Below are positions 23,951 to 34,669 of a DNA stretch of 64,000 nt, piece after piece; the stretch's first letter is position 1, and every line of letters begins with the position of its first letter. The position numbers and the translations under genes are program-made. The DNA is from Marinilabiliaceae bacterium JC017 (GTDB lineage Bacteria > Bacteroidota > Bacteroidia > Bacteroidales > Marinilabiliaceae). The notes beneath the pieces are model-generated. The model was given only the letters and a program-made list of their open reading frames with translations. It made no database searches and was not told the origin of the DNA. The stretch covers positions 33,891 through 97,890 of the forward strand of contig RHGE01000013.1 of the NCBI GenBank assembly GCA_004296775.1. Reading direction: 5' to 3'.

Positions 23951-26065
23951 ATGGAGATTAAAAAGGATATCGTATTGCGTTTTGGTATCTTGTACCTGTT
24001 GGTACTGGTGCTGGCGTTGTGGATATTGGGTAATGTCTTTGTGTTGCAGTTCGTAGAAGGTGCGGCTTATCGTGAGAAAGAAAAAATGCAAACGGATAAG
24101 GATATTATCATTGAAGCCAACAGGGGTGATATCCTGGCCGCCGATGGGCGCAAGTTAGCCTGTTCCGTACCTAGTTACAGAATCTATATGGATATGTTGG
24201 CTGGGGGATTGACGGATGAGGTTTTTAATAATAATGTGGATAGTCTTGCTATCTGTCTTGCCGGTTTTTTTGGTAATGCTTCAGCATCTACTTATCGAAC
24301 ACAATTAAAAAAAGCCCGCCAGAAGGGTAATAGATATTTTAGGGTGAATCCGCGCAGGATCTCTTACACCGATTTGCAAGTGGTTAAAACGTTTCCGTTG
24401 TTTCGTTTAGGTGCCAATAAGGGAGGCTTTATACCTAAACAATATGACAGGCGAAAACTGCCATTTGGAATTTTGGCCTCCCGTACCATTGGAAAATTGT
24501 ATGGAGAGAAGGATAAAGGTGGCATGGTTGGATTGGAGCGGGCTTATAATCGCGAGTTGCGCGGACTTAATGGATTGAGTAATCGTACCCGGGTGTCGGG
24601 GCGGTGGGTGACGGAAGAGCAGTTGGAGCCTGTTGATGGAAAAGATATTGTAAGTACCATCGATATTAACATTCAGGATGTAGCGGAGAATGCCTTGATG
24701 AAGCAGTTGAAAAAGCAGAATGCTGATCATGGCGTGGCTATTTTAATGCAAGTGCAAACGGGCGAAATAAAGGCCATTGTGAACCTGCAACGGACAAGCA
24801 CAGGTGCCTATATAGAGGATCACTTTAATTATGCCATTGGGGAAGCCACAGAGCCGGGTTCCACCTTTAAGCTGGCTTCAATGATTGTTGCTTTGGAAGA
24901 TGGAGTGGTTAAATTATCCGATTCCATTGAAACAGGTAGAGGTGTTTGTCGGTTCTATGACCGGACAATGAAAGATAGCCATCATGGTGGTTTTGGAAAA
25001 ATAACGGTTAGGGATGTGTTTGAAAAATCATCTAATGTTGGAATTTCAAAGATTATTTTTAAGAATTATAAGGATAATCCGCGAAGGTTTGTTGATCGGT
25101 TGTATGAGATGAAATTAAATGAGCCTTTAGGGCTGGAGATTAAAGGGGAGGATAGGCCATTAATCAAATACCCGGGAGACCCTTCCTGGTCAGGAGTTAC
25201 ATTGCCTTGGATGTCCATTGGGTACGAATTAAAGCAAACGCCTTTGCAGATTTTGACATTTTATAATGCCATAGCTAATAACGGACGAATGATGAAGCCG
25301 ATGTTGGTGAAGGCCATATCGCATCATGGTGAAATTGAGCAAGTTTTTAACCCGGAAGAGATACATCCTTCGATCTGTTCCTTGGAGACAGTAGAGAAGG
25401 TGCATGAATTACTTAAAGGGGTGGTTGAAAAAGGAACAGCAAAAAATATTAAAAATGATCGTTATAAAATAGCAGGCAAAACAGGGACGGCTCAAATAGC
25501 AAAAGGGACGACCGGTTATCATGGAAAAAACGGGGTAGAGTATCAGGCTTCTTTCGTTGGGTATTTTCCAGCGGATAAACCGGTTTATAGTTGTGTTGTG
25601 GTGGTAACCGGACCTTCGAATAATGTCTATTACGGAAATGTGGTGGCTGGATCAGTTTTTAAGGAGATTTCCGATCGCGTTTATGCAAGTAGTTATTTAA
25701 TGCCTGAAATGATGGAGACTTCAGAGATTGAAGTGGCTAATTATATGCCATACTCTAAAGGAGGTAAGAAAGAAGAATTACAGCGGGTGTTTAGTGAATT
25801 AGCAGTAAAGTTAAAAAATACAGATATTCAATCAGAATGGATCTCTACCCAAGCGCGTGAATATGACGTTTCATTCCGGCCAAAAGGTTTTCCAAGGGGT
25901 ATTGTGCCGAATGTGAATGGAATGGGGGCAAAAGATGCCGTTTGTGTGTTGGAAAATGCAGGTTTTAAGGTTGTTATCAATGGTGTGGGAAAGGTAATTG
26001 AACAGTCATTAGCTCCGGGCCAGACCTATAAAAATGGTGCCAGGATTTTTCTGAAGTTGAATTAA
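23951..26065 (+). CDS. ftsI: Division-specific transpeptidase (penicillin-binding protein, FtsI/PBP3 type)
   Basis: The 704-residue class B PBP crosslinks septal peptidoglycan. After a membrane anchor (residues 13-36) it has a dimerisation domain and a transpeptidase with S-T-F-K (Ser304), S-S-N (360-362) and K-T-G-T (510-513). A C-terminal PASTA domain (about 640-704) gives the extra length over E. coli FtsI; PASTA-bearing FtsI-like proteins are usual in Bacteroidota. It works with FtsW encoded downstream. Confidence 0.95.
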   Translation: MEIKKDIVLRFGILYLLVLVLALWILGNVFVLQFVEGAAYREKEKMQTDKDIIIEANRGDILAADGRKLACSVPSYRIYMDMLAGGLTDEVFNNNVDSLAICLAGFFGNASASTYRTQLKKARQKGNRYFRVNPRRISYTDLQVVKTFPLFRLGANKGGFIPKQYDRRKLPFGILASRTIGKLYGEKDKGGMVGLERAYNRELRGLNGLSNRTRVSGRWVTEEQLEPVDGKDIVSTIDINIQDVAENALMKQLKKQNADHGVAILMQVQTGEIKAIVNLQRTSTGAYIEDHFNYAIGEATEPGSTFKLASMIVALEDGVVKLSDSIETGRGVCRFYDRTMKDSHHGGFGKITVRDVFEKSSNVGISKIIFKNYKDNPRRFVDRLYEMKLNEPLGLEIKGEDRPLIKYPGDPSWSGVTLPWMSIGYELKQTPLQILTFYNAIANNGRMMKPMLVKAISHHGEIEQVFNPEEIHPSICSLETVEKVHELLKGVVEKGTAKNIKNDRYKIAGKTGTAQIAKGTTGYHGKNGVEYQASFVGYFPADKPVYSCVVVVTGPSNNVYYGNVVAGSVFKEISDRVYASSYLMPEMMETSEIEVANYMPYSKGGKKEELQRVFSELAVKLKNTDIQSEWISTQAREYDVSFRPKGFPRGIVPNVNGMGAKDAVCVLENAGFKVVINGVGKVIEQSLAPGQTYKNGARIFLKLN

Positions 26066-26104
26066 TGTTAGGTTGCGGGGCTAACTATTATAGAGGAAAT
26101 GCAC

Positions 26105-27562
26105 ATGAAAAAACAGTTAACAGACTTACTAAGCGAAATAGAAAAAGTTAAAGTTAAGGGATCTGACAAGAAGGAGATCGGTGAGGTGGTTTTTGACTCA
26201 AGGAAAGTCAAAGAGGATTGTCTATTTGTTGCTGTAAAAGGAACACATGTAGATGGGCATGATTATATTTCTCAGGTTTTTGAAAGTGGTTGTCGGGTTG
26301 TTATCTGTGAAAATGAACCGAAAGAAAAACCTGATGATGCTACCATTATTGTTGTTGCTGATAGTTCCAAAGCTTTGGGGGTGCTGGCTTCTGCTTTTTA
26401 TGGGTATCCTTCAAGGGAGCTTAATTTGGTTGGTGTAACAGGAACCAATGGTAAGACGACAATTGCAACGTTGCTTTATAACATGGCTCAGATGTTGGGA
26501 TATAAGGCTGGACTGTTTTCAACCGTAACGAATTATATCGCTGGCAAGCCAATGCCAGCAACTCATACAACACCCGATGCCGTGTCAATTAACCGGATGA
26601 TGCGTGAGATGGTTGACGCTGGTTGTGAATATTGTTTTATGGAGGTAAGTTCGCACGCTGTAGACCAAAACAGAATAGCTGGTTTGAGTTTCAATGGAGG
26701 TGTTTTTACTAACATTACCCATGATCATCTGGACTATCATAAAACATTCAAAGCGTATATTGACGCTAAAAAAGGTTTTTTTGACCAGTTGGATAAGGAG
26801 GCATTTGCGTTAACGAATGCCGATGATAAAAATGGGTTGGTGATGGTTCAAAATTCCAAAGCCTCCTGTCTTACTTATTCATTGAGAGAGATGGCTAATT
26901 ATAAAGGACGTATCATTGAGAGTATGTTTGAAGGCATGCAACTCGATATTGACGGGACCGAAGTGTGGACTCCTTTTGTTGGGTATTTTAATGCGCAAAA
27001 TCTGCTGGCGGTATACGGAGCCTCTTTGTTGTTGGGATTTGATCGCCCGGAAGTGTTGGTGACATTGAGTAATTTGCAGCCGGTAGAAGGACGGTTTGAA
27101 ACTATTAGATCTAAAGAAGGCAAGACAGCTATTGTGGATTACGCCCATACTCCTGATGCCCTCAGAAATGTGATAGAAACCATTAATGTGATCAGACAAC
27201 CCAATCAGCAATTGATTACAGTTGTGGGAGCCGGAGGAGACCGGGATGTAACTAAACGCCCGGAAATGGCGCATGAGGCTGTTGTTGGTAGCTCAAAGGT
27301 TATTCTTACTTCTGATAATCCCAGAAGTGAAGACCCGGAAAAGATTATTGAGGACATGATGACGGGGGTTGCTTTTGCTGATCGCATGAAAGTGCTGTCT
27401 ATTGTTAACCGCAAAGAAGCTATTAGAACAGCCTGCATGGTGGCCACACCGGGAGATATTGTGTTGGTAGCCGGAAAAGGTCATGAGACCTATCAGGAGA
27501 TAAAAGGAATTCGCCATCATTTTGATGATCGTGAAGTAATCAGGGAAATTTTTCAGTGCTAA
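26105..27562 (+). CDS. murE: UDP-N-acetylmuramoyl-tripeptide synthetase (meso-DAP adding)
   Basis: The 485-residue Mur ligase adds the third residue to UDP-MurNAc-L-Ala-D-Glu. It has the ATP-binding GTNGKT motif (about 113-118) and a D-N-P-R motif (about 403-406) with SEDP after it, which selects meso-diaminopimelate rather than lysine. Upstream the frame reaches ATG 26099, but a GAGGAA Shine-Dalgarno stretch at 26093-26098 leaves proper spacing only for ATG 26105. Confidence 0.95.
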   Translation: MKKQLTDLLSEIEKVKVKGSDKKEIGEVVFDSRKVKEDCLFVAVKGTHVDGHDYISQVFESGCRVVICENEPKEKPDDATIIVVADSSKALGVLASAFYGYPSRELNLVGVTGTNGKTTIATLLYNMAQMLGYKAGLFSTVTNYIAGKPMPATHTTPDAVSINRMMREMVDAGCEYCFMEVSSHAVDQNRIAGLSFNGGVFTNITHDHLDYHKTFKAYIDAKKGFFDQLDKEAFALTNADDKNGLVMVQNSKASCLTYSLREMANYKGRIIESMFEGMQLDIDGTEVWTPFVGYFNAQNLLAVYGASLLLGFDRPEVLVTLSNLQPVEGRFETIRSKEGKTAIVDYAHTPDALRNVIETINVIRQPNQQLITVVGAGGDRDVTKRPEMAHEAVVGSSKVILTSDNPRSEDPEKIIEDMMTGVAFADRMKVLSIVNRKEAIRTACMVATPGDIVLVAGKGHETYQEIKGIRHHFDDREVIREIFQC

Positions 27563-27575
27563 AACTATATAGAAC

Positions 27576-28808
27576 ATGCTTTATTATCTTTTTCATTATT
27601 TGTCAGAGTTGGACTTTCCCGGAGCAGGGATGTTTCAGTATATTTCATTCCGGACGGGAATGGCTGTCATTTTTTCCCTGTTGATTGGAACGATATTTGG
27701 GAAGAAGGTTATCAGGCTTTTACAAAAACAACAGATAGGTGAGGTGGTGCGAGATCTTGGTCTGGAAGGACAATATCAGAAGAAAGGGACTCCCACAATG
27801 GGTGGTCTTATCATTATTGCATCCATTCTTATACCAACTCTTTTATTTTCAAAACTGGAAAATATCTATATCATCCTAATGGTTATTTCTACTGTTTGGC
27901 TGGGTGCAATTGGTTTTGTTGATGATTATATCAAGGTTTTTAAGAAAGATAAGGAAGGATTGGCTGGTAGGTTTAAAATTGCAGGTCAGGTTGGATTGGG
28001 ATTGATTGTGGCTTTAACCCTCATGTTAAATGAAGATGTTGTAATCCGGGAAAAACAAAGTGATGAGGTGACAACGGTTCAGAGTATTGAACATGAAACA
28101 GGAGAGGCGCCTGTTATTCACAATGTAAAAGGAACTATTACTACTATTCCGTTTTTCAAAAATAACCGGTTTGATTATTCTTCGTTGGTCTGGTTTTTGG
28201 GTGATAAAGCACAGCAATGGGGCTGGTTGATATTTGCTTTTGCCGTTATTTTCATCATCACTGCGGTGTCTAATGGAGCTAATATTACTGATGGATTGGA
28301 TGGCCTGGCGACCGGGACATCTGCCATAATCGGTACCACCTTGGGGATCTTTGCATATGTTTCGGGAAATACCATATATGCTGATTATCTCAATATAATG
28401 TACATCCCACACTCTGAGGAATTAGTAGTGTTTATTGGTGCCTTTATAGGAGCTACTGTAGGATTTTTATGGTATAACTCTTTCCCGGCTCAGGTGTTCA
28501 TGGGGGACACAGGAAGTCTTACTTTGGGAGGAATTATTGCCGTATTTGCCATATTAATACGGATGGAGTTATTGATCCCGATCTTATGTGGAATTTTTCT
28601 GGTGGAGAATTTATCGGTAATGATACAGGTATCTTATTTCAAGTATACAAAGAAGAGGTATGGAGAAGGGCGACGCATCTTTAAAATGGCACCATTGCAC
28701 CATCATTACCAATTAAAGGGATATACTGAATCAAAAATTGTAACACGATTCTGGATTGTCGGGATAATATTGGCAGTTCTAACAATTGTTACTCTGAAAA
28801 TCAGATAA
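27576..28808 (+). CDS. mraY: Phospho-N-acetylmuramoyl-pentapeptide-transferase
   Basis: The 410-residue, roughly ten-helix membrane enzyme moves phospho-MurNAc-pentapeptide to undecaprenyl phosphate, making lipid I. Conserved parts are the [11 protein letters not shown] loop (Asp pair), [12 protein letters not shown] and the [13 protein letters not shown] tail region. It is longer than E. coli MraY (360) because of a soluble insertion near residues 155-200, which is usual in Bacteroidota. Confidence 0.96.
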   Translation: MLYYLFHYLSELDFPGAGMFQYISFRTGMAVIFSLLIGTIFGKKVIRLLQKQQIGEVVRDLGLEGQYQKKGTPTMGGLIIIASILIPTLLFSKLENIYIILMVISTVWLGAIGFVDDYIKVFKKDKEGLAGRFKIAGQVGLGLIVALTLMLNEDVVIREKQSDEVTTVQSIEHETGEAPVIHNVKGTITTIPFFKNNRFDYSSLVWFLGDKAQQWGWLIFAFAVIFIITAVSNGANITDGLDGLATGTSAIIGTTLGIFAYVSGNTIYADYLNIMYIPHSEELVVFIGAFIGATVGFLWYNSFPAQVFMGDTGSLTLGGIIAVFAILIRMELLIPILCGIFLVENLSVMIQVSYFKYTKKRYGEGRRIFKMAPLHHHYQLKGYTESKIVTRFWIVGIILAVLTIVTLKIR

Positions 28809-28820
28809 GAGGAATACGGC

Positions 28821-30161
28821 ATGAATAAATTGTTGGTGATATTAGGAGCTGGTGAAAGTGGTGTTGGAACAGCATTGTTGGCAAGAAAGGAAGGCTGGCA
28901 AGTGTTTGTTTCAGATAAATGTTCTATTAAAGAGAAGTATAAACAGGAACTGGAGCAGGCCAACATTGAATATGAAGAATTGCAGCATACTGAAAAACGT
29001 ATCTTGGATGCTGATGAAGTAGTGAAAAGTCCCGGGATACCTGATAATGTTCCTTTAGTAAAAGCATTAAAGGGAAAAGACATACCGGTGATCTCTGAGA
29101 TTGAGTTTGCAGGACGTTATTTAAAAGGTGGTACGATATGTATTACCGGAAGTAATGGGAAGACCACTACAACGTTGCTAACTAAACATATTTTGAGACA
29201 GGCAGGCGTAAAGGTGGAAATGGCGGGTAATGTGGGAATCAGTTTAGCTCGTCAAGTGGCAGAAGGATGCCAGCCTGACTGGTGGGTGATCGAATTGAGT
29301 AGTTTTCAGTTGGATGGAATGTATCAGTTTAAGGCTGATGTGGCTGTAATGATGAATATTACTCCGGATCATTTGGATCGATATGAATATGATATGCAAA
29401 AGTATGTCGATTCGAAGTTTCGGTTAATACAGAACCAGACAGAGAAGGATTACTTTATTTACTGCTGGGATGATGAGGTAATAAAAAATGAATTGAAGAA
29501 AAGAAGAGTGGCAGCAGTTAAAATGCCATTTTCAATTGATAAGAAGTTTGAGGCAGGAGCATATGTAGATGGGGGAAATGTGATTATTAACTCTAAACGA
29601 GAAGTCATGAGCATTTCATTAAAAGATTTGTCCCTAAAAGGGCGGCACAACCTATATAACTCAATGGCTGCGGGTATCGCGGCCCATGTGCTGAAACTGA
29701 GGAAAAGTTTTATCCGGGAAAGCCTATCCAGTTTTAAAGGGGTGGAGCATCGTTTGGAAAAGGTGGTTTCCGTTAGAGGAATTGAATTTATTAATGACTC
29801 TAAAGCAACAAATATTAATTCTACCTGGTATGCTTTGGAATGCATGTCGAGTCCTATTATATGGATTGCTGGTGGAGTTGATAAAGGGAATGATTATAAT
29901 GAATTGGCAGGATTGGCGAAGGAAAAGGTAAAGGCATTGATATGTCTTGGAAAGGATAATCAGAAATTGTTGGATGCTTTTGGAGAAATGTTGCCTGTTG
30001 TTGTTGAGGCACAATCAATGGAAGAAGCGGTGCAAAAGGCCTATACGCTTGGTGAAAAAGGCGATGTTGTGTTATTGTCTCCGGCATGTGCAAGCTTTGA
30101 TTTGTTCGATAATTATGAACAACGGGGTAAGCTGTTTAAAGAGAGTGTGTGTAATCTGTAA
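28821..30161 (+). CDS. murD: UDP-N-acetylmuramoylalanine--D-glutamate ligase
   Basis: The 446-residue Mur ligase adds D-Glu to UDP-MurNAc-L-Ala. It shows TGSNGKTTTTLL (ATP), MMNITPDHLDRYE and a C-terminal INDSKATNINSTWYALE region typical of MurD. It sits between mraY and ftsW with gaps of 12 and 6 bases, so it is co-transcribed. Confidence 0.95.
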   Translation: MNKLLVILGAGESGVGTALLARKEGWQVFVSDKCSIKEKYKQELEQANIEYEELQHTEKRILDADEVVKSPGIPDNVPLVKALKGKDIPVISEIEFAGRYLKGGTICITGSNGKTTTTLLTKHILRQAGVKVEMAGNVGISLARQVAEGCQPDWWVIELSSFQLDGMYQFKADVAVMMNITPDHLDRYEYDMQKYVDSKFRLIQNQTEKDYFIYCWDDEVIKNELKKRRVAAVKMPFSIDKKFEAGAYVDGGNVIINSKREVMSISLKDLSLKGRHNLYNSMAAGIAAHVLKLRKSFIRESLSSFKGVEHRLEKVVSVRGIEFINDSKATNINSTWYALECMSSPIIWIAGGVDKGNDYNELAGLAKEKVKALICLGKDNQKLLDAFGEMLPVVVEAQSMEEAVQKAYTLGEKGDVVLLSPACASFDLFDNYEQRGKLFKESVCNL

Positions 30162-30167
30162 TATAGC

Positions 30168-31331
30168 ATGATTAACGAGGCGTTTAATAAATACTTCAAA
30201 GGTGATCGGGTTATCTGGGGAATAATTTTTTTCTTAGCCCTGTTTTCCGGGTTGGTTGTATATAGTGCTACCGGAAACTTGGCGGCAAAACATCATTCCG
30301 GGAGTGCTATCTATTATCTTTTTAAGCATGTTGGTTTTTTGATTGCAGGTATCGTGATTATTGTTTTTGTGCATAATCTGCCCTATAAATTATTCGGTCG
30401 ATTATCTGTTGTAATTCTATATATTGCGATTGGGCTATTAGGTGTTACGTTGGTTTCAGGGATAAGTTTGAACCAGGCATCCAGATGGTTGACTGTTCCA
30501 GGAGTTGGTGTATCGTTTCAGCCCTCTGAATTTGCCAAGTTGGCTTTGATGATGTACATCGCCAGGATATTGGCACAGCATCAACAAGACGGTAAATCGG
30601 CCGGTAAAGCTTTTAAACCGATTATCATCCATGTTATGATTGTATGTGGTTTAATCTTTACGGAAGATTTTTCAACAGCTGCTTTAATCGGAGGTACTAG
30701 TATGGTACTCATGTTTATCGGGCGTATCCCCATGAAGTATCTGTTAAGTACTATTGGTGCAGCTGCTCTTTTATTAATGTTGGTGATGTTGTTATCTTCC
30801 TATGTACCTTATTTTCATCGGGCAGAAACGTGGAAAGCAAGGGTTGAGAGATTTTGGAATGAGGATGAGTTGAGTGAAGATGACGATGGTAGTTATCAAT
30901 CTAATATGTCTAAGATGGCTATCGCCACGGGGGGGGTGCTAGGGAAAAGGCCGGGAAATAGTCGACAGCGATATTTTCTGCCGCACCCTTATAGTGACTT
31001 TGTATATGCCATTATTATTGAGGAGTATGGATTGTGGGGAGGTATATTGATCCTGCTTGCATATTTAATATTACTATACCGGGCTGGTGTTATTGTGAAA
31101 GAGAGTACCCGTACCTTCCCGGCTTTTTTAGTTATCGGATTAACCCTCATGTTGGTTTTTCAGGCGTTTATGAATATGGGGGTAGCTGTTGGCGTATTTC
31201 CGGTAACGGGACAGACCTTGCCATTGGTAAGCATGGGAGGGACTTCCATTTTATTTACCTGTCTTTCTTTTGGAGCGATACTTAGTGTTAGCAGGTTTAA
31301 TATGGAAGAGAAACAAGAAATAAAAGAGTGA
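30168..31331 (+). CDS. ftsW: Septal peptidoglycan polymerase (SEDS family) FtsW
   Basis: The 387-residue SEDS protein, with about ten membrane helices, polymerises glycan at the septum together with FtsI. The catalytic region is near SFQPSEFAKLALMMY, and the later loop has the PHPYSDFVYAIIIEEYG and PVTGQTLPLVSMGGTS patterns of FtsW. It could in principle be RodA, but the dcw position supports FtsW. Confidence 0.94.
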   Translation: MINEAFNKYFKGDRVIWGIIFFLALFSGLVVYSATGNLAAKHHSGSAIYYLFKHVGFLIAGIVIIVFVHNLPYKLFGRLSVVILYIAIGLLGVTLVSGISLNQASRWLTVPGVGVSFQPSEFAKLALMMYIARILAQHQQDGKSAGKAFKPIIIHVMIVCGLIFTEDFSTAALIGGTSMVLMFIGRIPMKYLLSTIGAAALLLMLVMLLSSYVPYFHRAETWKARVERFWNEDELSEDDDGSYQSNMSKMAIATGGVLGKRPGNSRQRYFLPHPYSDFVYAIIIEEYGLWGGILILLAYLILLYRAGVIVKESTRTFPAFLVIGLTLMLVFQAFMNMGVAVGVFPVTGQTLPLVSMGGTSILFTCLSFGAILSVSRFNMEEKQEIKE

Positions 31332-31367
31332 TTCCTGGAGTGAAAGGTTAAGATATAATTTGAGAAC

Positions 31368-32453
31368 ATGAAAGTAATAATAAGCGGCGGAGGAACGGGT
31401 GGTCATATTTTTCCAGCCATTTCAATAGCAAATGCATTGAAAGAGACGGATCCGCAGGTGGATATCTTATTTGTAGGTGCGCAAGGTAAAATGGAGATGG
31501 AGAAGGTGCCTTCAGCAGGATATCGAATTGAAGGTTTGCCTGTGGCCGGTTTTCAACGGAGGATTACCCTTAAAAACTTGTCATTTGGGTTTAAGTTAAT
31601 AGCAAGTTTAATGAAAGCCAGGAAGATTGTTCGACGCTTTCGACCAGACGTTGTCGTGGGTGTGGGAGGATATGCCAGCGGACCTGTTTTACGGGTAGCA
31701 TCAAAGGTGGGTATTCCTTGTTTGATTCAAGAACAGAACTCTTTTCCAGGTGTTACTAATCGGATTTTATCGAAAAAGGTGGAGAAGATATGTGTGGCTT
31801 ATGATGGTATGGATCTTTTCTTTCCTAAAGATAAAATCATACTTACAGGGAATCCGGTAAGACAAGGCCTGAAAAATGAGGGGGAGAGAGAGGAAGCGAT
31901 GTCTTATTTTCAGCTTAAGGAAGATAAGAAAACAATATTAATTGTTGGAGGGAGTCTTGGAGCTCGCTCTATCAATCATGGTATTATTAATGGATTGAAA
32001 GATTTAGATGAGGATGTGCAGGTAGTTTGGCAGACCGGAAAGTTCTATTACGAAGAAATAAAGAATAAAATTGGTAATAAATATGAGGGACGTGTGATGA
32101 TTTATGATTTTTTATCACGCATGGATCTCGCATTTAGGGTGGCCGATTTAGTCGTTTCCAGGGCAGGAGCCAGCTCAATTTCCGAATTGGCTTTACTAAG
32201 TAAGCCAGTGATTTTTGTACCTAGCCCAAATGTGGCCGAAGATCATCAAACAAAAAATGCGATGGCTTTGGTCAATAAAGAAGCGGCCTTGTTGGTTAAA
32301 GATAGTGATGTATCCAAATTGGTAGGGATAGCGTGTGAAACAGTGAAAAAAGAAGATCTGCTGGCTTCAATAGCAAAACATATAAAGCAGTTTGCACGGC
32401 CTGATGCAGCTTCAGATATCGCAAATGAAATATTTAAATTAAAAGGTAAGTAA
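31368..32453 (+). CDS. murG: UDP-N-acetylglucosamine--N-acetylmuramyl-(pentapeptide) pyrophosphoryl-undecaprenol GlcNAc transferase
   Basis: The 361-residue GT28 glycosyltransferase converts lipid I to lipid II. Key motifs are the N-terminal GGGTGGHIFPAISI, GVGGYASGP and the UDP-GlcNAc site VVSRAGASSISELALL. It ends one base before the murC start. Confidence 0.95.
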   Translation: MKVIISGGGTGGHIFPAISIANALKETDPQVDILFVGAQGKMEMEKVPSAGYRIEGLPVAGFQRRITLKNLSFGFKLIASLMKARKIVRRFRPDVVVGVGGYASGPVLRVASKVGIPCLIQEQNSFPGVTNRILSKKVEKICVAYDGMDLFFPKDKIILTGNPVRQGLKNEGEREEAMSYFQLKEDKKTILIVGGSLGARSINHGIINGLKDLDEDVQVVWQTGKFYYEEIKNKIGNKYEGRVMIYDFLSRMDLAFRVADLVVSRAGASSISELALLSKPVIFVPSPNVAEDHQTKNAMALVNKEAALLVKDSDVSKLVGIACETVKKEDLLASIAKHIKQFARPDAASDIANEIFKLKGK

Positions 32454-33839
32454 ATGGGATTCCAGGATTTCAAAAGTGTATATTTCATTGGGATTGGCGG
32501 AATAGGAATGAGTGCTCTGGCTCGGTTTTTTAAACGCATTTGTAAGGATGTGAATGGATATGACCGTACATCTACAGTTTTGACCACTGAATTAGAGAAT
32601 GAAGGTATAGGTATTCATTATATAGATGATGTGATGCTTGTTGGGGAGGCTTTCAGAAATACAAAGGATACGTTGGTCGTATATACCCCGGCAATACCAG
32701 AGTCACATTTTGAATTCAATTTTTTCAGAGATAATGGATTTGTGATTAAGAAAAGAGCTGAAGTATTAGGTGAGATTACTCGTGGTTGGGATGGCATCTG
32801 TGTGGCCGGAACGCATGGTAAAACAACCATTTCAACCATGGTAGCCCATATGCTGACACAGTCAGAAGTGGGATGTTCTGCTTTTCTGGGTGGTGTTTCC
32901 AATAATTACAAAACTAATTACTTGCATTCAGATGACTCTTCTTATGTGGTGCTTGAAGCAGATGAATTTGATCGCTCTTTTTTGCAGTTAAGCCCTCATC
33001 TGGCTTTAGTGTCGGCTATGGATGCTGATCATCTGGATATTTATGGTAATAAGGAAGAGGTGGAAAATGCCTTTCAGGAATTTGTTAATCGTACTCAGGC
33101 CGGAGGGGCTCTGGTTGTTAAGAAAGGGCTTCCTGTGGATGAGTTGCCGGAAGATGCGGAGTTATTCACCTATGCAGTAAACGAAAAGGCTGATTTTTAT
33201 GCAACCGGTATAACGCTTAGAACAGGCCTGTATCGTTTTAACCTGATTTCACCTTTTGGTGTCATCAAAAATCTGACGTTAGGGATACCAGGGATGGTGA
33301 ATGTAGAAAATGCGGTAGGAGCTTCAGCACTTGCGTTGTTAGCAGGCGTGTCACCCGATGAATTGCGAGGAGCACTAACATCGTTTAGGGGTATTAGGCG
33401 TCGTTTTGAGTATCATATAAAATCGGAACAGTTTGTATTTATCGACGATTATGCACATCATCCTGAAGAGATCAAAGCTACAGTATCTTCCATAAAAGCG
33501 TTGTATCCGGGGAAGAAAGTTACGGGTATTTTTCAGCCACATCTTTATACGCGAACACAGGATTTTGCTAAAGAATTTGCCGCTTCGCTGGATGAATTGG
33601 ATCAGGTTCTGTTGTTGGATATATATCCGGCCAGAGAACTGCCGATTGAAGGCGTTTCATCTCAGTTGATTGTCGATTTTATGAAGAATAAAAAAGTAGA
33701 AATATTAAAACGTGATCAGCTTTTTGATCAAATTTTGGACAATTGGCCTGATGTGTTGGTTACATTAGGGGCTGGTGATATAGATAAAGAGGTGCCCGTT
33801 TTAGAACAACAATTACGGAACTTTATCAAGGATAAATAG
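32454..33839 (+). CDS. murC: UDP-N-acetylmuramate--L-alanine ligase
   Basis: The 461-residue Mur ligase adds L-Ala to UDP-MurNAc, the first step in making the stem peptide. It has IGIGGIGMSALA (UDP-binding), GTHGKTTISTM (ATP) and FIDDYAHHPEEIKAT (C-terminal domain). It follows murG with no gap. Confidence 0.95.
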   Translation: MGFQDFKSVYFIGIGGIGMSALARFFKRICKDVNGYDRTSTVLTTELENEGIGIHYIDDVMLVGEAFRNTKDTLVVYTPAIPESHFEFNFFRDNGFVIKKRAEVLGEITRGWDGICVAGTHGKTTISTMVAHMLTQSEVGCSAFLGGVSNNYKTNYLHSDDSSYVVLEADEFDRSFLQLSPHLALVSAMDADHLDIYGNKEEVENAFQEFVNRTQAGGALVVKKGLPVDELPEDAELFTYAVNEKADFYATGITLRTGLYRFNLISPFGVIKNLTLGIPGMVNVENAVGASALALLAGVSPDELRGALTSFRGIRRRFEYHIKSEQFVFIDDYAHHPEEIKATVSSIKALYPGKKVTGIFQPHLYTRTQDFAKEFAASLDELDQVLLLDIYPARELPIEGVSSQLIVDFMKNKKVEILKRDQLFDQILDNWPDVLVTLGAGDIDKEVPVLEQQLRNFIKDK

Positions 33840-33932
33840 CACTTAAACAAAATGTTAATAAATTATTGATTTGAGATTAATTTAGATAAGCTTAAAAAAA
33901 GTATATTTAAGCGGGTTCGAAACGTTTTTTTA

Positions 33933-34667
33933 ATGGTTAGGCGAGTTAAACAAATATTTGGAGTGTCTCTGCTCATCTTATATTTCCCAGTGATTATGTC
34001 TGTTATTGCTGCTGGAAAATCAGATGTTGTATGTGGCCAAATAGATGCCGAGATTTGTGATAGTATCGATAATCGTTTTGTTACAGAAGAGGATATCAAA
34101 GCTATGGTGCTTGAGAAATATCCGCAGGTATTAGGCCGTTCATTAAAATTATTGGATGCTGAGAAAATGGAAACTTTTTTAAAAAAACATCCGGCCATTA
34201 AAAATTGTGAGGTGTTTTTTACTTATGATGGTTCTTTGCAAGTTATGGTGCATCAGCGGGGTCCGATTGTCCGGGTGTTTGATGGAAGAAAATCTTATTA
34301 TTTGGATGAACAAGGTGAGAGAATGCCGGTATTTAAAAACTATACCGCTCACATACCGGTGGTAAACGGGAATTATAGTAAATTAAAGAATAGACAGGAT
34401 CTCTTTTTATTAGCCAATTATATTTTTCAAAATTCGTTTTGGAAAGCGCAAATTGAACAGATTTATATTGATTCTAAGGGGGAGTTTATTTTAATACCAA
34501 GGGTGGGTGATCATCGAATAATATTTGGTGACTTGTCACGGATGGAAATTAAATTTAGAAACCTGAAAGCCTTATATTCAAATGGTTGGGAAGCTCGTGA
34601 ATGGAATCTGTATAAAGCAGTTAATCTAAAGTATAACGGACAAGTTGTTTGCACAAAAGGAAATTGA
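33933..34667 (+). CDS. ftsQ: Cell division protein FtsQ-like
   Basis: The 244-residue bitopic protein has a short cytoplasmic end, one membrane segment (about 8-26) and a periplasmic region with a POTRA-like part (VTEEDIKAMV to VMVHQRGPIVRVF) and a C-terminal FtsQ domain. It would bridge FtsL and other divisome parts. Identity is by architecture and position between murC and ftsA. Confidence 0.8.
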   Translation: MVRRVKQIFGVSLLILYFPVIMSVIAAGKSDVVCGQIDAEICDSIDNRFVTEEDIKAMVLEKYPQVLGRSLKLLDAEKMETFLKKHPAIKNCEVFFTYDGSLQVMVHQRGPIVRVFDGRKSYYLDEQGERMPVFKNYTAHIPVVNGNYSKLKNRQDLFLLANYIFQNSFWKAQIEQIYIDSKGEFILIPRVGDHRIIFGDLSRMEIKFRNLKALYSNGWEAREWNLYKAVNLKYNGQVVCTKGN

Positions 34668-34669
34668 AT